Assembly: GCA_002083555.1 (NCBI GenBank)
Contig: MSXN01000013.1
Location: 248,001 to 312,000 of the forward strand
Direction of reading: 5' to 3'
DNA: 64,000 bases
DNA from: Nitrospira sp. ST-bin5
GTDB lineage: Bacteria; Nitrospirota; Nitrospiria; Nitrospirales; Nitrospiraceae
Within the stretch, counting starts at the first letter, position 1; the number at the start of each line of letters is the position of its first letter. This document shows positions 9,120-17,568 of the stretch, one piece after another. Both the position numbers and the translations under genes were made by a program. The notes beneath the pieces were generated by a model. That model was not told the DNA's origin. It saw only the letters and a program-made list of their open reading frames with translations, and did no database searches.

Positions 9120-9758
9120 CTAGTCCGGGTAAACACCAGGATAAAGCTTTTTGACACAGGGCTGGCAGAGACCATGGCTGAATTCGGCCTCGGAGTGATC
9201 GCAGAGATATTCTTCCAGCTGCTGCCAGAAGCCCCCGTCATTGCGGATTTTCTTACAGGAGGCGCAAATCGGAATCAGGCCGCGAAGGACTTTCACTTCT
9301 TTGAGTGCGCGCTGCAACTCGTCGTTGCTCCGCTGCAATTCGCTTTCCCGCTCCTTCCGGCAATCCATCTCGTGCTTGAGCGCCAGGGCAGAAGAGACGC
9401 GGGCAAGGAGTTCCACGCTGTTCACGGGCTTATTGATGTAGTCCATGGCCCCGGCCGCAAAGGCCTCTTTCAGATTGCTAAGGTCGTTCTTTGCGGTGAC
9501 CATGATGATCGGGATGTCGCGGAGGTGGGTCGTGCTCTTTACCTGTCGGCAGGCAGAGACGCCGTCAAGCTCCGGCATCAGCACGTCCATGAGGATGAGA
9601 TCGACCGGAGCGGACAGCGCGGTTCCCTCCAGATTGAGAATGGCAAACGCGGCTTTGGCGGATTCCGCCGTCAGGATATCTCCGTGCCCCGCTTTGGTCA
9701 GGAGCGAGCGCAGGAGCAGATGCTGGTCAGGGGAGTCATCGACAATAAGAATGGCCAT
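9120..9758 (-). CDS. Response regulator receiver protein with Cys-rich C-terminal tail
   Basis: First gene of the minus-strand signalling operon. Residues 1-120 form a receiver domain closely resembling that of the neighbouring diguanylate cyclase (MAILIVDDSPDQH, phospho-Asp in LILMDVLMPELDG). A coiled coil follows, then a tail with IPICASCKKIRNDGGFW and GLCQPCVKKLYPG. These paired CxxC motifs could bind a metal. Similar tails occur on PAS- and REC-containing regulators of unknown output. No DNA-binding domain is visible. The shared receiver suggests it and the cyclase arose by duplication and compete for the same kinase. Confidence 0.85.
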   Translation of the reverse strand: MAILIVDDSPDQHLLLRSLLTKAGHGDILTAESAKAAFAILNLEGTALSAPVDLILMDVLMPELDGVSACRQVKSTTHLRDIPIIMVTAKNDLSNLKEAFAAGAMDYINKPVNSVELLARVSSALALKHEMDCRKERESELQRSNDELQRALKEVKVLRGLIPICASCKKIRNDGGFWQQLEEYLCDHSEAEFSHGLCQPCVKKLYPGVYPD

Positions 9759-9884
9759 GATACTTTCTCTTAACGGATGATTGCAGGAAAAACTAGAGAG
9801 GGTATGGACGATCTAGCCTCTCCACAGGGTATTTCCTAAGTATAGCAAACGCCGATGGGGAGTCGGAGTGGGGCTAAGAATAGT

Positions 9885-10331
9885 CTATTGGAGTTTCGAT
9901 TTGACGAGATCGCTGATGATTTTTCCGTCGACGGGTTGCCCGGCCAGGCGGACCATTACAGCTTTCATGACCGTGCCCATGTCTTTCAGTGAGCTCGCGC
10001 CTGACTCAGTGATCACGCTTCCGACAAGGTCCGCAAGCTGCTGCGGGGAGAGCGCTTGTGGGAGATAGCCTTCAATGATGGTGATTTCCTGGCGCTCTTT
10101 TGCTGCGAGCTCATGGCGCTGGGCCTTTTCGTACTGCTCGACGGAGTCACGGCGTTGCTTGATCAACGTCGTCATGATCTTGCTCATCTCGGCGTCGTCC
10201 AGATCCTTCTTGAGTTCCATCTCCTTGTTCATGATCGCGGCCTTGACCATCCGGATGACATCCATCCGGAGCTGATCTCTCGATTTCATCGCCAGTTTCA
10301 AGTCTTCTGTTAAGCGGTCTCGTAACGACAT
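9885..10331 (-). CDS. yqeY: GatB/YqeY domain protein
   Basis: A 148-residue YqeY-type protein related to the C-terminal tRNA-binding domain of the amidotransferase subunit GatB. The start (MSLRDRLTEDLKLAMKSRD) and the block VMVRLAGQPVDGKIISDLVKSKL are typical. The function of stand-alone YqeY is unresolved, with a role in tRNA handling proposed. It is monocistronic here. Confidence 0.88.
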   Translation of the reverse strand: MSLRDRLTEDLKLAMKSRDQLRMDVIRMVKAAIMNKEMELKKDLDDAEMSKIMTTLIKQRRDSVEQYEKAQRHELAAKERQEITIIEGYLPQALSPQQLADLVGSVITESGASSLKDMGTVMKAVMVRLAGQPVDGKIISDLVKSKLQ

Positions 10332-10502
10332 GGTTACCTCAATTGTTCATGGAATCAGTATTAAAGAATCAGAATACTCTGGCCCCTTGAGCGAGTCAAC
10401 GAAGGGAGTGTCATGGCGTTGGATGACCTGAAAGCGTATGATGTGTGCTAGTGGCATGCGGTTGGATCGCGGTGGTCGATAGGCTGGAAGAAAGGGGAGG
10501 CT

Positions 10503-10703
10503 ATGAGGAATCGAGTTCGAGTGATGGGAACCGGGGCGGTTATGGCGAGTATGCTTCTCGGTCTTGGCGCTTGTGCGAGCGAGGCGCCGAAGTCGACCTC
10601 TACGATGACGCCGGAGCAGGTGCGCGGTCATGCTGACAAGACCTTCGAGAAATTGAAGCTGGAGGAGCAGGGACGGTCGACTGATCCCGCGATGCCGCGT
10701 TAG
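10503..10703 (+). CDS. Small putative lipoprotein
   Basis: A 66-residue protein preceded by a good ribosome-binding site (GGGGAGG). The N-terminal signal peptide ends with a lipobox-like LGAC, Cys at about residue 24, so the mature peptide would be a membrane-anchored stub of about 43 residues, hydrophilic and without recognisable motifs. It ends 4 bases inside the convergent MFS gene. No function is recognised. Confidence 0.6.
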   Translation: MRNRVRVMGTGAVMASMLLGLGACASEAPKSTSTMTPEQVRGHADKTFEKLKLEEQGRSTDPAMPR

Positions 10704-12127
10704 CGGGAGGATTTCTCCGGCAGTTGAAGGAGCAGCGCTCCCAAGGGTTTGATCAGCGGAAGTTCCAGAAATAATCGAGCCGGGGTTCGCTGTTCGACCC
10801 GCCGTGGTTCGTGAAACGTTCGGAGCAAAGCCAGGGAGATGATGAGTCGCAGGCTTCCTGAGATGAAGAAAATAAACGGGAGATTCGACACAGGATCAAT
10901 GCGAAAGGCCCCGAATTGGAGGTCTCCTGGTATGGTGTCGATGAGCCAACTGCCGACGAGCGTGCCCATGGCCCATCCGATCGCATTCACGGTGCTTGAG
11001 ACTGCAACCGCTTTTGCCCGATCCGCCGGACGCACGGCATCGAAAACGTAGTTGCTCAGCCCGAGCGACAGTCCCGCCCAGACGACCCCTCCAAAAAAAT
11101 TCACGAGCACCAGGAACAGCCAGGTCGTGCTGATCAGATACAGCATGGGGAGAAACGCGACTAACTGACCGGTAAAGGTGAGCAGTGCCTTGTTTCCAAA
11201 ACGGTCCCCGAATTCGCCCCAGCCTGGGAGGGTCACAAACTGGCCGACAATGGCGGCAGCCGCCCAGGTGCCGTAGGCCCAGTATGAGAGATGCAAGTCC
11301 TGCAGCATATAGATCACGAAGAATGGGCCAGAGATCAACACGGCGAGGTGCATCAGGCCTGAAAAGAGAAGGAAGTGGCGGAAGTCTTTCGTCGTGCCGG
11401 TGCGGAGAAAGGCAACAAAGCCATGGCTTGCCGGTTCCTCGTGTTGGATCGGGAGATCGGTGACCTTGGCCAGCGAGAGTGCGGATAGGCTGCGGAATAT
11501 TCCGGCGATCAGGAAGAGCGATGTGAACCCGATCCAGAGGCGGTCATAGCGCTCAAAGAGGCTGAGGAGTGCACCGCCCAGGCAAAGTGCTGCAAAACTT
11601 GTGATGGCCATGAGTTGCGAGCGCCGGGCAAAATAGGCGCCTCGCTCGTTGGCGCTGAGCAGATCGGTGATCAGGCTTGTCCAGGCAGGGGAGGTGAAAT
11701 GGGTCGCCCCAAAGTAGAGAGCCGATCCGGCGACGATCAACCATGGCCCCCACTGAGGGAAGAGAAGCGGAAGCGCCAGAATAGGCAGCCAAGCAATAGA
11801 CTGTCCGATGATGCCCCAGAGTACGTGAGTCTTGCGATGGGGAAACCAATGCGACACCTTCACAGATACGAATTGGGCCCAGGTGCCGAGCAGCTGTGGG
11901 AGCGCGGAGAGCAGGCTCAGCTGAAACGGGGTGGCGTGGAGCATGAGGGCAAAGGCCGATAGATATTGCTCGCCGGCCCCCTGTGTCGTGGCCTGAAAGA
12001 TGCCGTCGCGCAGACCAAACCGCCGGCCTGAATCATGCGCGGCGGCTGTTTCGACTGATTCCTGAGTCAAGGCAGCGGGAATGGCTGAATTCATTCGGTT
12101 CTGTTTACTGAGACGTATGACGGTCAC
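10700..12127 (-). CDS. Major facilitator superfamily transporter
   Basis: A 475-residue integral membrane protein with about 12 hydrophobic segments. The RRSQLMAITSFAALCLGG and FGDRFGNKALLTFTG regions resemble the MFS inter-helix loops. The GTG start at 12127 gives a 34-residue hydrophilic leader; an ATG at 12094 (MNSAIPAAL) is an equally possible start. The substrate cannot be told from sequence. It ends convergently against the small lipoprotein gene with a 4-base overlap. Confidence 0.8.
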   Translation of the reverse strand: MTVIRLSKQNRMNSAIPAALTQESVETAAAHDSGRRFGLRDGIFQATTQGAGEQYLSAFALMLHATPFQLSLLSALPQLLGTWAQFVSVKVSHWFPHRKTHVLWGIIGQSIAWLPILALPLLFPQWGPWLIVAGSALYFGATHFTSPAWTSLITDLLSANERGAYFARRSQLMAITSFAALCLGGALLSLFERYDRLWIGFTSLFLIAGIFRSLSALSLAKVTDLPIQHEEPASHGFVAFLRTGTTKDFRHFLLFSGLMHLAVLISGPFFVIYMLQDLHLSYWAYGTWAAAAIVGQFVTLPGWGEFGDRFGNKALLTFTGQLVAFLPMLYLISTTWLFLVLVNFFGGVVWAGLSLGLSNYVFDAVRPADRAKAVAVSSTVNAIGWAMGTLVGSWLIDTIPGDLQFGAFRIDPVSNLPFIFFISGSLRLIISLALLRTFHEPRRVEQRTPARLFLELPLIKPLGALLLQLPEKSSR

Positions 12128-12235
12128 GGCACTCTATCACAGGACGCGACCAACCAATCACTTCATCGGACGATGCGAGCGGATGGTTGACCCTTGTTGC
12201 TGACTCCCGATACCATGACAGTAAGGATGACGACA

Positions 12236-12898
12236 ATGAGAAGTTCGCAGCTGGCAGCTTGGATCGATCGAGGGGGTGGGGTGGTGACGTTCTCTCGTCT
12301 TAGCTGTGGTCTCTTGGCCGTCTGTCTCTGGGGCGCTCAGGCCAACGGGAAAGACTTGATGCCTCAGAAGGAGCAAGAGACGACGGAGATCGGGTCGACG
12401 CAGAGTCCCTCATTCGATGACCAGCAAATCGGGATTCCTCAGTCGCTCTTTACCTGGATCAAACTGGCCAAGGGGTATGAAGTCGAGTGGGATACGTTCG
12501 GGAGAAAGGGCTGGTATACGCAGGATCCTCGCTTGAAACCAGTCGAGCCTACCGCAGTGTTTCCCCAAGATGCTGCGGCCGTCTATGTCGTGTTTGAATC
12601 GGCGCCGCTGGAAGACCCCACACAGTTCAGCGCACAGTGGTTTCTGGAAGGGGAGGGCGGTACCCTGCCGGCCAAGCCGTTCGGGCAGGATATTCTAGAG
12701 TTGCCCGGCTATGAACGGTATGGGTTTCTTGAGTTGAAGCGACCGGGCGAGCGCTGGCCGGTGGGAGCGTATGTGGTCAAGTTGTACATCGCTCCGCATG
12801 GTCAACAGTCGTTTCATGCAGTCAATCAGGTGGGGACGCTGCGGTTTACGATTACCGACAAGATGCTTCCTCCCCCTCCCCCTCCGCCGGCGCGCTGA
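12236..12898 (+). CDS. Exported protein of unknown function
   Basis: I do not recognise the family. The ATG at 12236 is chosen because AAGGA stands 8 bases before it; TTG and ATG codons further upstream in frame are weaker. A hydrophobic stretch (LSCGLLAVCLWGAQANG) reads as a signal peptide, with cleavage near ANG-KD. The mature part of about 180 residues contains a beta-rich domain (GYEVEWDTFGRKGWYTQDPRL through RFTITDK) and ends in a run of seven prolines. Phrases such as GERWPVGAYVVKLYIAPHG recall Ig-like periplasmic domains, but this is only a resemblance. Confidence 0.65.
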   Translation: MRSSQLAAWIDRGGGVVTFSRLSCGLLAVCLWGAQANGKDLMPQKEQETTEIGSTQSPSFDDQQIGIPQSLFTWIKLAKGYEVEWDTFGRKGWYTQDPRLKPVEPTAVFPQDAAAVYVVFESAPLEDPTQFSAQWFLEGEGGTLPAKPFGQDILELPGYERYGFLELKRPGERWPVGAYVVKLYIAPHGQQSFHAVNQVGTLRFTITDKMLPPPPPPPAR

Positions 12899-12954
12899 TC
12901 TATGCCAATCCCCACATGAGTTCATAACGAGACTACGAAGGAGTACATGCCACA

Positions 12955-13242
12955 ATGGGAGAACGCGTGAAGGTGTCTGATCTAGAGAAGCTAACCTTGC
13001 TCTATGAGCGATTTCGGGATGTCTGTCTGGTCGAAAAGGAAGTCTGGAAAGAGATCTTCATGCCGAGGGATATCACGCAGGGAGGGCCTGTCCGGACCAA
13101 TGTTCAGGATCGCTACGACGTCGAGATCGATGACAGCGCCATCGAAGATACGCTGGAGGCGAACATTCCCCTGGGCAAAGCCTCGCTGGAAGCCGCGATC
13201 CAGGAGTATCGGCAGCACATCACGTTCTATCGCAGAGCGTGA
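12955..13242 (+). CDS. Small conserved hypothetical protein
   Basis: A 95-residue soluble protein, acidic and probably helical (DLEKLTLLYERFRDVCLVEKEVWKEIF), with no recognisable domain. It follows the exported protein by 56 bases on the same strand and may be co-transcribed. It converges on the glutathione peroxidase gene, 5 bases away. The function is unknown. Confidence 0.6.
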   Translation: MGERVKVSDLEKLTLLYERFRDVCLVEKEVWKEIFMPRDITQGGPVRTNVQDRYDVEIDDSAIEDTLEANIPLGKASLEAAIQEYRQHITFYRRA

Positions 13243-13247
13243 TGTTG

Positions 13248-13841
13248 TTACTTGGCGGCGAGTACTCGTTCCACTTCTTTGACGATTTCAAGCGATGACG
13301 GCTTCATGCGGTGGGGGAAGCGCGCCACGACATTGCCGTTCCGATCGACCAGGTACTTCTGGAAATTCCATTCCACCTCGCCGGGGAATGGACTTTTTTC
13401 TGTCAGGTATTGATAGAGCGGGTGCTTGTCCGATCCCCTGACGCTGATTTTGCTGAAGAGGGGAAAGCTGACGCTGTACTTTGTCAGGCAGAAACCCTTG
13501 ATCTCCGCATTCGTTCCCGGTTCCTGCTGGCCGAAATTGTTGGCGGGAAAGGCCAGGATCTCAAACCCCTTGTCATGGTACTCCTCGTAGATGGCTTCAA
13601 GCTCCGTGTACTGCGGGGTATTGCCACAGAAGCTGGCGGTGTTGACGACCAGGAGGGCTTTGCCTTTGTATTGCCCCAGGTTGACCGGTTTTCCGTCAAT
13701 ATCATCCATCGTGAAGTCATAGAAGCCGATTGCTTTCGCTGCCATCACTAGTCCTTCCTGTTCGGCCTGCACATTGGGTATCGCCAAGAGGAGCCCGCCC
13801 ATGAGCGTCATCAACGATGCTGCACTGATCAATGTTTTCAT
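13248..13841 (-). CDS. Exported glutathione peroxidase
   Basis: Thiol peroxidase of the glutathione peroxidase fold, predicted to act in the periplasm. The start at 13841 is set by AAAGGAG upstream and by a clear signal peptide (MKTLISAASLMTLMGGLLLAIPNVQA). The catalytic set is present: Cys in NTASFCGNTPQY (selenocysteine in mammalian enzymes), Gln in FPANNFGQQEPG, Trp in VEWNFQKYLVD. Bacterial Cys forms usually take electrons from thioredoxin-like proteins rather than glutathione. The frame stays open 162 bases upstream, but that stretch overlaps htpX and is not expected to be translated. Confidence 0.9.
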   Translation of the reverse strand: MKTLISAASLMTLMGGLLLAIPNVQAEQEGLVMAAKAIGFYDFTMDDIDGKPVNLGQYKGKALLVVNTASFCGNTPQYTELEAIYEEYHDKGFEILAFPANNFGQQEPGTNAEIKGFCLTKYSVSFPLFSKISVRGSDKHPLYQYLTEKSPFPGEVEWNFQKYLVDRNGNVVARFPHRMKPSSLEIVKEVERVLAAK

Positions 13842-13858
13842 CGCGGGCTCCTTTCTCC

Positions 13859-14779
13859 TTAGAGCTGTTCCAGGGCCGCAACTCGCTCCTCGATCGGCGG
13901 GTGAGTGGCAAGGAGGTGCATGAATCCCGACGTGTTCCCGGAGATCTTCATCGTGGCCAGGGCATCCTGGCCGCTGGGCTGAAACTGAGTGCGGCTGACC
14001 CATCGGTCGATGCCGCGCAACGCGCCGATCATCGATTCTTTCCCGTAGACCTTGGCGGAGAAGGCGTCAGCGGCAAACTCACGGCGGCGTGAATGCCAGC
14101 TCACGACGATCATGGCAAGGAAGGAAAGCACCACTTGCAAGACGATGTAGACCACCAAGGCCAGAATCGGATTGCCTGCGGAGCTGCCTTCTTCCCTGTC
14201 CTGTCCCGACGGTTGTCCGACAATGCTGGAGAGGAAATTGCTGATGTAGTGTACGAAGGTGTTCATCAGCCCGGCGAGCACCGTGGTTGTGAACATATCG
14301 CCGTTGTAGACGTGTCCCATCTCGTGGGCGAGCACGGCCTTCACTTCAGTGTCCTTCAGGTTCTGAAGCAGCCCGGTGGAAACGGCAACCATAGAGTTGT
14401 TTTTGCTCGGACCGGTGGCAAAGGCATTGGGGTCCGGCGAGTTATAGACCCAGACCTCGGGCATCGTGATCCCCAGCCGTTGGGCAATCTCCTGGACCGA
14501 TCCATAGATCACATGCTCTGCCTGCGACCGGGGCTGGGTGATCTGCTCGCAGTCGAGCATCGCACGAGCCATCTGTTTCGAGAAAGCCAAACTGATAAAC
14601 GCACCGCCGAAGCCGATGACGAGCGACCAGACGAGCAATTGCTGGCTGAATATACCGCGCACATCAATGCCGAATGCCGGAAGCACCGTATTGACCAGCA
14701 GGTTGGCCGTGAATGAGAGCGTCAGATAGATTAAGAAGTTCGCAATTAAGAAGAGCCCGATGCCCTTAAGCCACTTCAT
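13859..14779 (-). CDS. htpX: HtpX-type membrane zinc metalloprotease
   Basis: M48-family inner-membrane endopeptidase involved in membrane protein quality control. The zinc motif VLAHEMGHVYNGD is intact and a downstream Glu (SRRREFAADAFSAK) gives the third ligand. Two N-terminal and two central transmembrane segments are visible, as in E. coli HtpX, and the length (306) is normal. The exported peroxidase gene follows 17 bases downstream, so the two may form an envelope-stress pair. A TATAAT-like -10 lies on the minus strand at 14842-14847. Confidence 0.93.
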   Translation of the reverse strand: MKWLKGIGLFLIANFLIYLTLSFTANLLVNTVLPAFGIDVRGIFSQQLLVWSLVIGFGGAFISLAFSKQMARAMLDCEQITQPRSQAEHVIYGSVQEIAQRLGITMPEVWVYNSPDPNAFATGPSKNNSMVAVSTGLLQNLKDTEVKAVLAHEMGHVYNGDMFTTTVLAGLMNTFVHYISNFLSSIVGQPSGQDREEGSSAGNPILALVVYIVLQVVLSFLAMIVVSWHSRRREFAADAFSAKVYGKESMIGALRGIDRWVSRTQFQPSGQDALATMKISGNTSGFMHLLATHPPIEERVAALEQL

Positions 14780-14841
14780 CGATATCCTCCTTGGGGACAG
14801 AAGCTCGCCGCCAGTAGAGGGCGAGTGATTATGTTGCCTTG

Positions 14842-14847
14842 ATTATA
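14842..14847 (-). promoter_or_regulatory. Possible -10 element for htpX
   Basis: TATAAT on the minus strand, 63 bases before the htpX start. No convincing -35 stands at 16-18 bases upstream, so this is only a candidate. Confidence 0.3.
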
Positions 14848-15011
14848 CACAAACTGCTCGTTCGAAATGCAGGCGACGGTATTTGGGTCACGAATGTGAA
14901 ATATAAGGCTCGATCGGCAAAGGTCAAGACGCCGGAAGCTCCTGAATGTGTGGGGGAAAGTTGACCCCTTTGGCGTGATCCTGTTAGAAGGTTCTCATCG
15001 TGGAGGTGCAC

Positions 15012-15425
15012 ATGGGAGCGTGTAGGCTGATCGGTGCGGTTGGATTGATGATCGCCTTGCAGGTTGCGGGCACCCAGGCTGCAGATGTTGCCCAGCCGGT
15101 TCCACCCTTTGTGGTTCCTATGGCGGCTGATGGGGTCCAGCGCGCGACGATCATACTCGACAGTTATTCCTATACGCCGAATCATGTGATTGTTGAAGCC
15201 GGGAAGCCGGTGGAGTTGACCTTGACGAGCGTGACCACGATTACGCCGCATAACTTTATCATCAAGGAGCTCTCCGTTGAGCAGGACGTGTCGGCGGGGA
15301 AGACGATCACCATCAAGTTCACGCCGACACAAACGGGAACGTTTCCTATCTATTGTGACAAGCGTCTCTGGCCCCTGCCTAGCCATCGCAACAAGGGGAT
15401 GGAAGGCAAGTTCGAAGTAAAGTAG
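15012..15425 (+). CDS. Exported cupredoxin-domain protein
   Basis: A 137-residue periplasmic copper-protein candidate. The start at 15012 is preceded by GGAGGTG with proper spacing; the upstream in-frame GTG at 15000 would contain that ribosome site. A signal peptide ends near TQAADVA. The beta-sandwich core shows possible type 1 copper ligands: His in TPHNF, Cys in PIYCDK, and His/Met in LPSHRNKGMEG. It could carry electrons in the periplasm or handle copper; which one is not visible. The next gene begins 10 bases after its stop if the proposed ACG start is correct. Confidence 0.8.
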   Translation: MGACRLIGAVGLMIALQVAGTQAADVAQPVPPFVVPMAADGVQRATIILDSYSYTPNHVIVEAGKPVELTLTSVTTITPHNFIIKELSVEQDVSAGKTITIKFTPTQTGTFPIYCDKRLWPLPSHRNKGMEGKFEVK

Positions 15426-15435
15426 AGGTTGTTCC

Positions 15436-16476
15436 ACGAGTACCAATCCCTCCAAGTCTGCGCTGCTTCGCGACCTGCTCAAGCAGGTGTCCCGTCTGTT
15501 CTATACGACGCTGGCTGTTGTGCCGGCCGATGTACGGGATCAGATCGGCTTGGGCTACTTGTTCGCTCGTGCCGCCGACACGATTGCCGATACGGAACTG
15601 ATTGAGCGTTCGCGGCGTCTCGACTTCCTCAGTCAGTTGAAAGCACAGTTTGTGAACGACCAGATCTCCTGGTCGCAGATCCGTGACATTCAGCGGGCGA
15701 TGAGTCCGCTCCAGCAGGATTCATCCGAACGTGTGCTCCTCGAACGATTGGAAGACTGTTTTCGACTCTTCCAGGAATGTTCCCACGAGGACCGGCGTCG
15801 TGTGCAGCGGCTCATGACGACGCTGACGCAGGGTATGGAGATGGATCTCAGCCGTTTCCCCGGGCAGTCAGTCGAGGATCTTGTGGCGTTGGAGACCATC
15901 GACGATCTGGACCGGTACACCTATTACGTGGCCGGTTGCGTCGGCGAGTTTTGGACCGATCTCATGTGCGCCCATCGCAAGTCGCTGGCATCATGGAATG
16001 TGCGGCATATGTCGGATGTAGGGGTGCGGTTTGGGAAAGGGCTGCAGCTCACGAACATTGTGAAAGATGTCGCCCACGATCTGCAGAATGGGCGCTGTTA
16101 TATTCCGGAAACGATGTTGGCGGAGGCGGGGCTCACGCCGCGTGACCTGCTGGATCAAACCAATCTGTCGCGCTTCCGGCCGGTCCTGAGCAAGCTCGTC
16201 CGAATGGCCACAGAGCATCTGGATCAGGGCTGGATGTATACGATGTCAATCCCGCGCCACGAAATGCGTCTTCGGCTTTCCTGCATGTGGCCGATTCTGT
16301 CAGCAGGCGAATCGCTCAAGCTGGTGCTGCAGTCACCGGATCTGCTGAATCCTAAAGTCAAAGTGAAGATTCCACGTAGCAAGGTCTACCAGATCCTGGC
16401 GCTGACCACCTTCACCGGTGCCTGCGGCTATGTCGGGACGGCCTATTGGGGGAGATTGAGGAAACAGATCTCCTAA
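15436..16476 (+). CDS. Squalene/phytoene synthase family protein with apparent ACG start
   Basis: Head-to-head prenyl transferase family, joining two prenyl diphosphates. Both Asp-rich motifs are present: DTIAD near residue 50 and NIVKDVAHD near residue 210. A C-terminal hydrophobic segment (ILALTTFTGACGYVGTAYW) may anchor it to the membrane. The first canonical start in frame is GTG at 15487, but the conserved N-terminal helix (ALLRDLLKQVSRLFYTTL) begins before it. The frame opens after a stop at 15418-15420 and holds no ATG, GTG or TTG; ACG at 15436 lies 7 bases after GAGG and would give (M)STNPSKSALL. Whether the product is squalene (hopanoid route) or phytoene is not decided by sequence. 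Confidence 0.82.
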   Translation, partial: TSTNPSKSALLRDLLKQVSRLFYTTLAVVPADVRDQIGLGYLFARAADTIADTELIERSRRLDFLSQLKAQFVNDQISWSQIRDIQRAMSPLQQDSSERVLLERLEDCFRLFQECSHEDRRRVQRLMTTLTQGMEMDLSRFPGQSVEDLVALETIDDLDRYTYYVAGCVGEFWTDLMCAHRKSLASWNVRHMSDVGVRFGKGLQLTNIVKDVAHDLQNGRCYIPETMLAEAGLTPRDLLDQTNLSRFRPVLSKLVRMATEHLDQGWMYTMSIPRHEMRLRLSCMWPILSAGESLKLVLQSPDLLNPKVKVKIPRSKVYQILALTTFTGACGYVGTAYWGRLRKQIS

Positions 16477-16483
16477 GCGGTTG

Positions 16484-16786
16484 CTACTTTTTTTGCGGCT
16501 CCAGGAGCTTTTCGCCCTTCTTGAACACTGCGAAGATCGCTTGTGACGGGCAGGCGTCCAGGCAGAGGCGGCAGCTTTCCAGGCAGCGGGATGGATCGAA
16601 CTTGTAGGGAGGCGTCGAGAGCCAGGCGCTGGTCGGGCAGATGGGGATGCAGATGCCGTTGTGCAGACAACGGTCCGGGTGACGGACAAGGTGATCGCGG
16701 ATGACCATCATAGGCTTCACTCCTTCAAAGAGACCTTGGGAGAAGATCTCAAACATGTTTCTGTCGGGGAGACTGCTCACTTCCAC
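16484..16786 (-). CDS. Ferredoxin-like 4Fe-4S protein
   Basis: A 100-residue protein with two cysteine clusters, CLHNGICIPICPTSAW and CLESCRLCLDACPSQA, consistent with two Fe-S centres though the first is spaced unusually for a classical CxxCxxCxxxCP motif. It starts with GTG and overlaps the end of the upstream gene by 10 bases. It is the last gene of a minus-strand cluster of four small genes that includes a thioredoxin-like 2Fe-2S ferredoxin, suggesting a shared electron-transfer role; the partner enzyme is not in the window. Confidence 0.75.
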   Translation of the reverse strand: MEVSSLPDRNMFEIFSQGLFEGVKPMMVIRDHLVRHPDRCLHNGICIPICPTSAWLSTPPYKFDPSRCLESCRLCLDACPSQAIFAVFKKGEKLLEPQKK

Positions 16787-17190
16787 TCCTTCACGAGGGC
16801 TTTCAGCCGATCTTTGAGTTCGGGGATCTGTTCGAGATTATTCTCGATCGCGCCGATGATCTTGTCCACTCTGGCCGATTTGAGCGCATCCTTATCCTTC
16901 TTCGCCAGACGATCATACTCCACATAGGCTGCCTGGTGCTTCGGTTCAAGATGAGTTCGGGCATCAATCAATGCCTGCCCGAATTCCCACGCCTCCGGCG
17001 CCAAGGGCGGCACGATCGTAAACGCGCCGTCGGTATAGACGATGACCGCGGCGCCTTGCTTTCCGGTTAGAGGAAGCACGGCCTGAACGGTTTTGCCTTC
17101 ACAGGATTTCCAATCCAGCGTCAGTCCGGGAAACTGTTTGGCGAAGGCCACCTTCTCTTGGTTGGCTTTCCACTTTTCTTCGACAGCCAT
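16777..17190 (-). CDS. Conserved hypothetical protein in Fe-S cluster operon
   Basis: A 137-residue soluble protein with no recognised family. The N-terminal half looks alpha/beta (VQAVLPLTGKQGAAVIVYTDGAFTIVPP) and the C-terminal half is Lys/Glu-rich helix. It has a single Cys. Its position between two ferredoxin genes, overlapping the downstream one, implies a function with them. Confidence 0.65.
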   Translation of the reverse strand: MAVEEKWKANQEKVAFAKQFPGLTLDWKSCEGKTVQAVLPLTGKQGAAVIVYTDGAFTIVPPLAPEAWEFGQALIDARTHLEPKHQAAYVEYDRLAKKDKDALKSARVDKIIGAIENNLEQIPELKDRLKALVKEWK

Positions 17191-17207
17191 AGTGTCCGTG
17201 TATCGTC

Positions 17208-17558
17208 TTACTTGGACAACGGTGGGAGTTTCGCGGGTGCCGGGTGATCGGGCATCAGCAGCCGGGTGACGACGTCGCCTTTCATCACGTGGCTCTCCAT
17301 GATCTCTTTGACGTCGGCTTCAGACTTGACGGTGTACCAGACCCCTTCGGGATAGATCACCACGCTGGGGCCTTCGGCACAACGGTCCAGACAGCCGGCC
17401 TTGTTTGCCCGAACGGTATTCTTCAAGTCCAGCCGCTTGGTCTCTTGCTTGAAGACATCGTGCAAGGCTTGTGATCCCAGCTTCGAGCAACTGCCGCGGG
17501 GATCATCGGCGGACCGCTGGTTCGTGCAGACGAAAATATGACGTTTGAATCCAGGCAT
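17208..17558 (-). CDS. Thioredoxin-like 2Fe-2S ferredoxin
   Basis: A 116-residue protein of the (2Fe-2S) ferredoxin family related to NuoE and Aquifex Fd4. The four ligand cysteines are in FVCTNQR, GSCSKLG and AGCLDRCAEGPSV, the usual spacing for this family. It is soluble, with no signal peptide. It lies in a four-gene minus-strand cluster with a 4Fe-4S protein and a CxxC protein. Confidence 0.87.
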   Translation of the reverse strand: MPGFKRHIFVCTNQRSADDPRGSCSKLGSQALHDVFKQETKRLDLKNTVRANKAGCLDRCAEGPSVVIYPEGVWYTVKSEADVKEIMESHVMKGDVVTRLLMPDHPAPAKLPPLSK

Positions 17559-17568
17559 GGGGGTTGTC

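Noticed and set aside
12695..12955. Minus-strand open frame opposite the exported protein gene
   Set aside because: Arg/His-rich shadow of the gene at 12236-12898, no ribosome site or homology.
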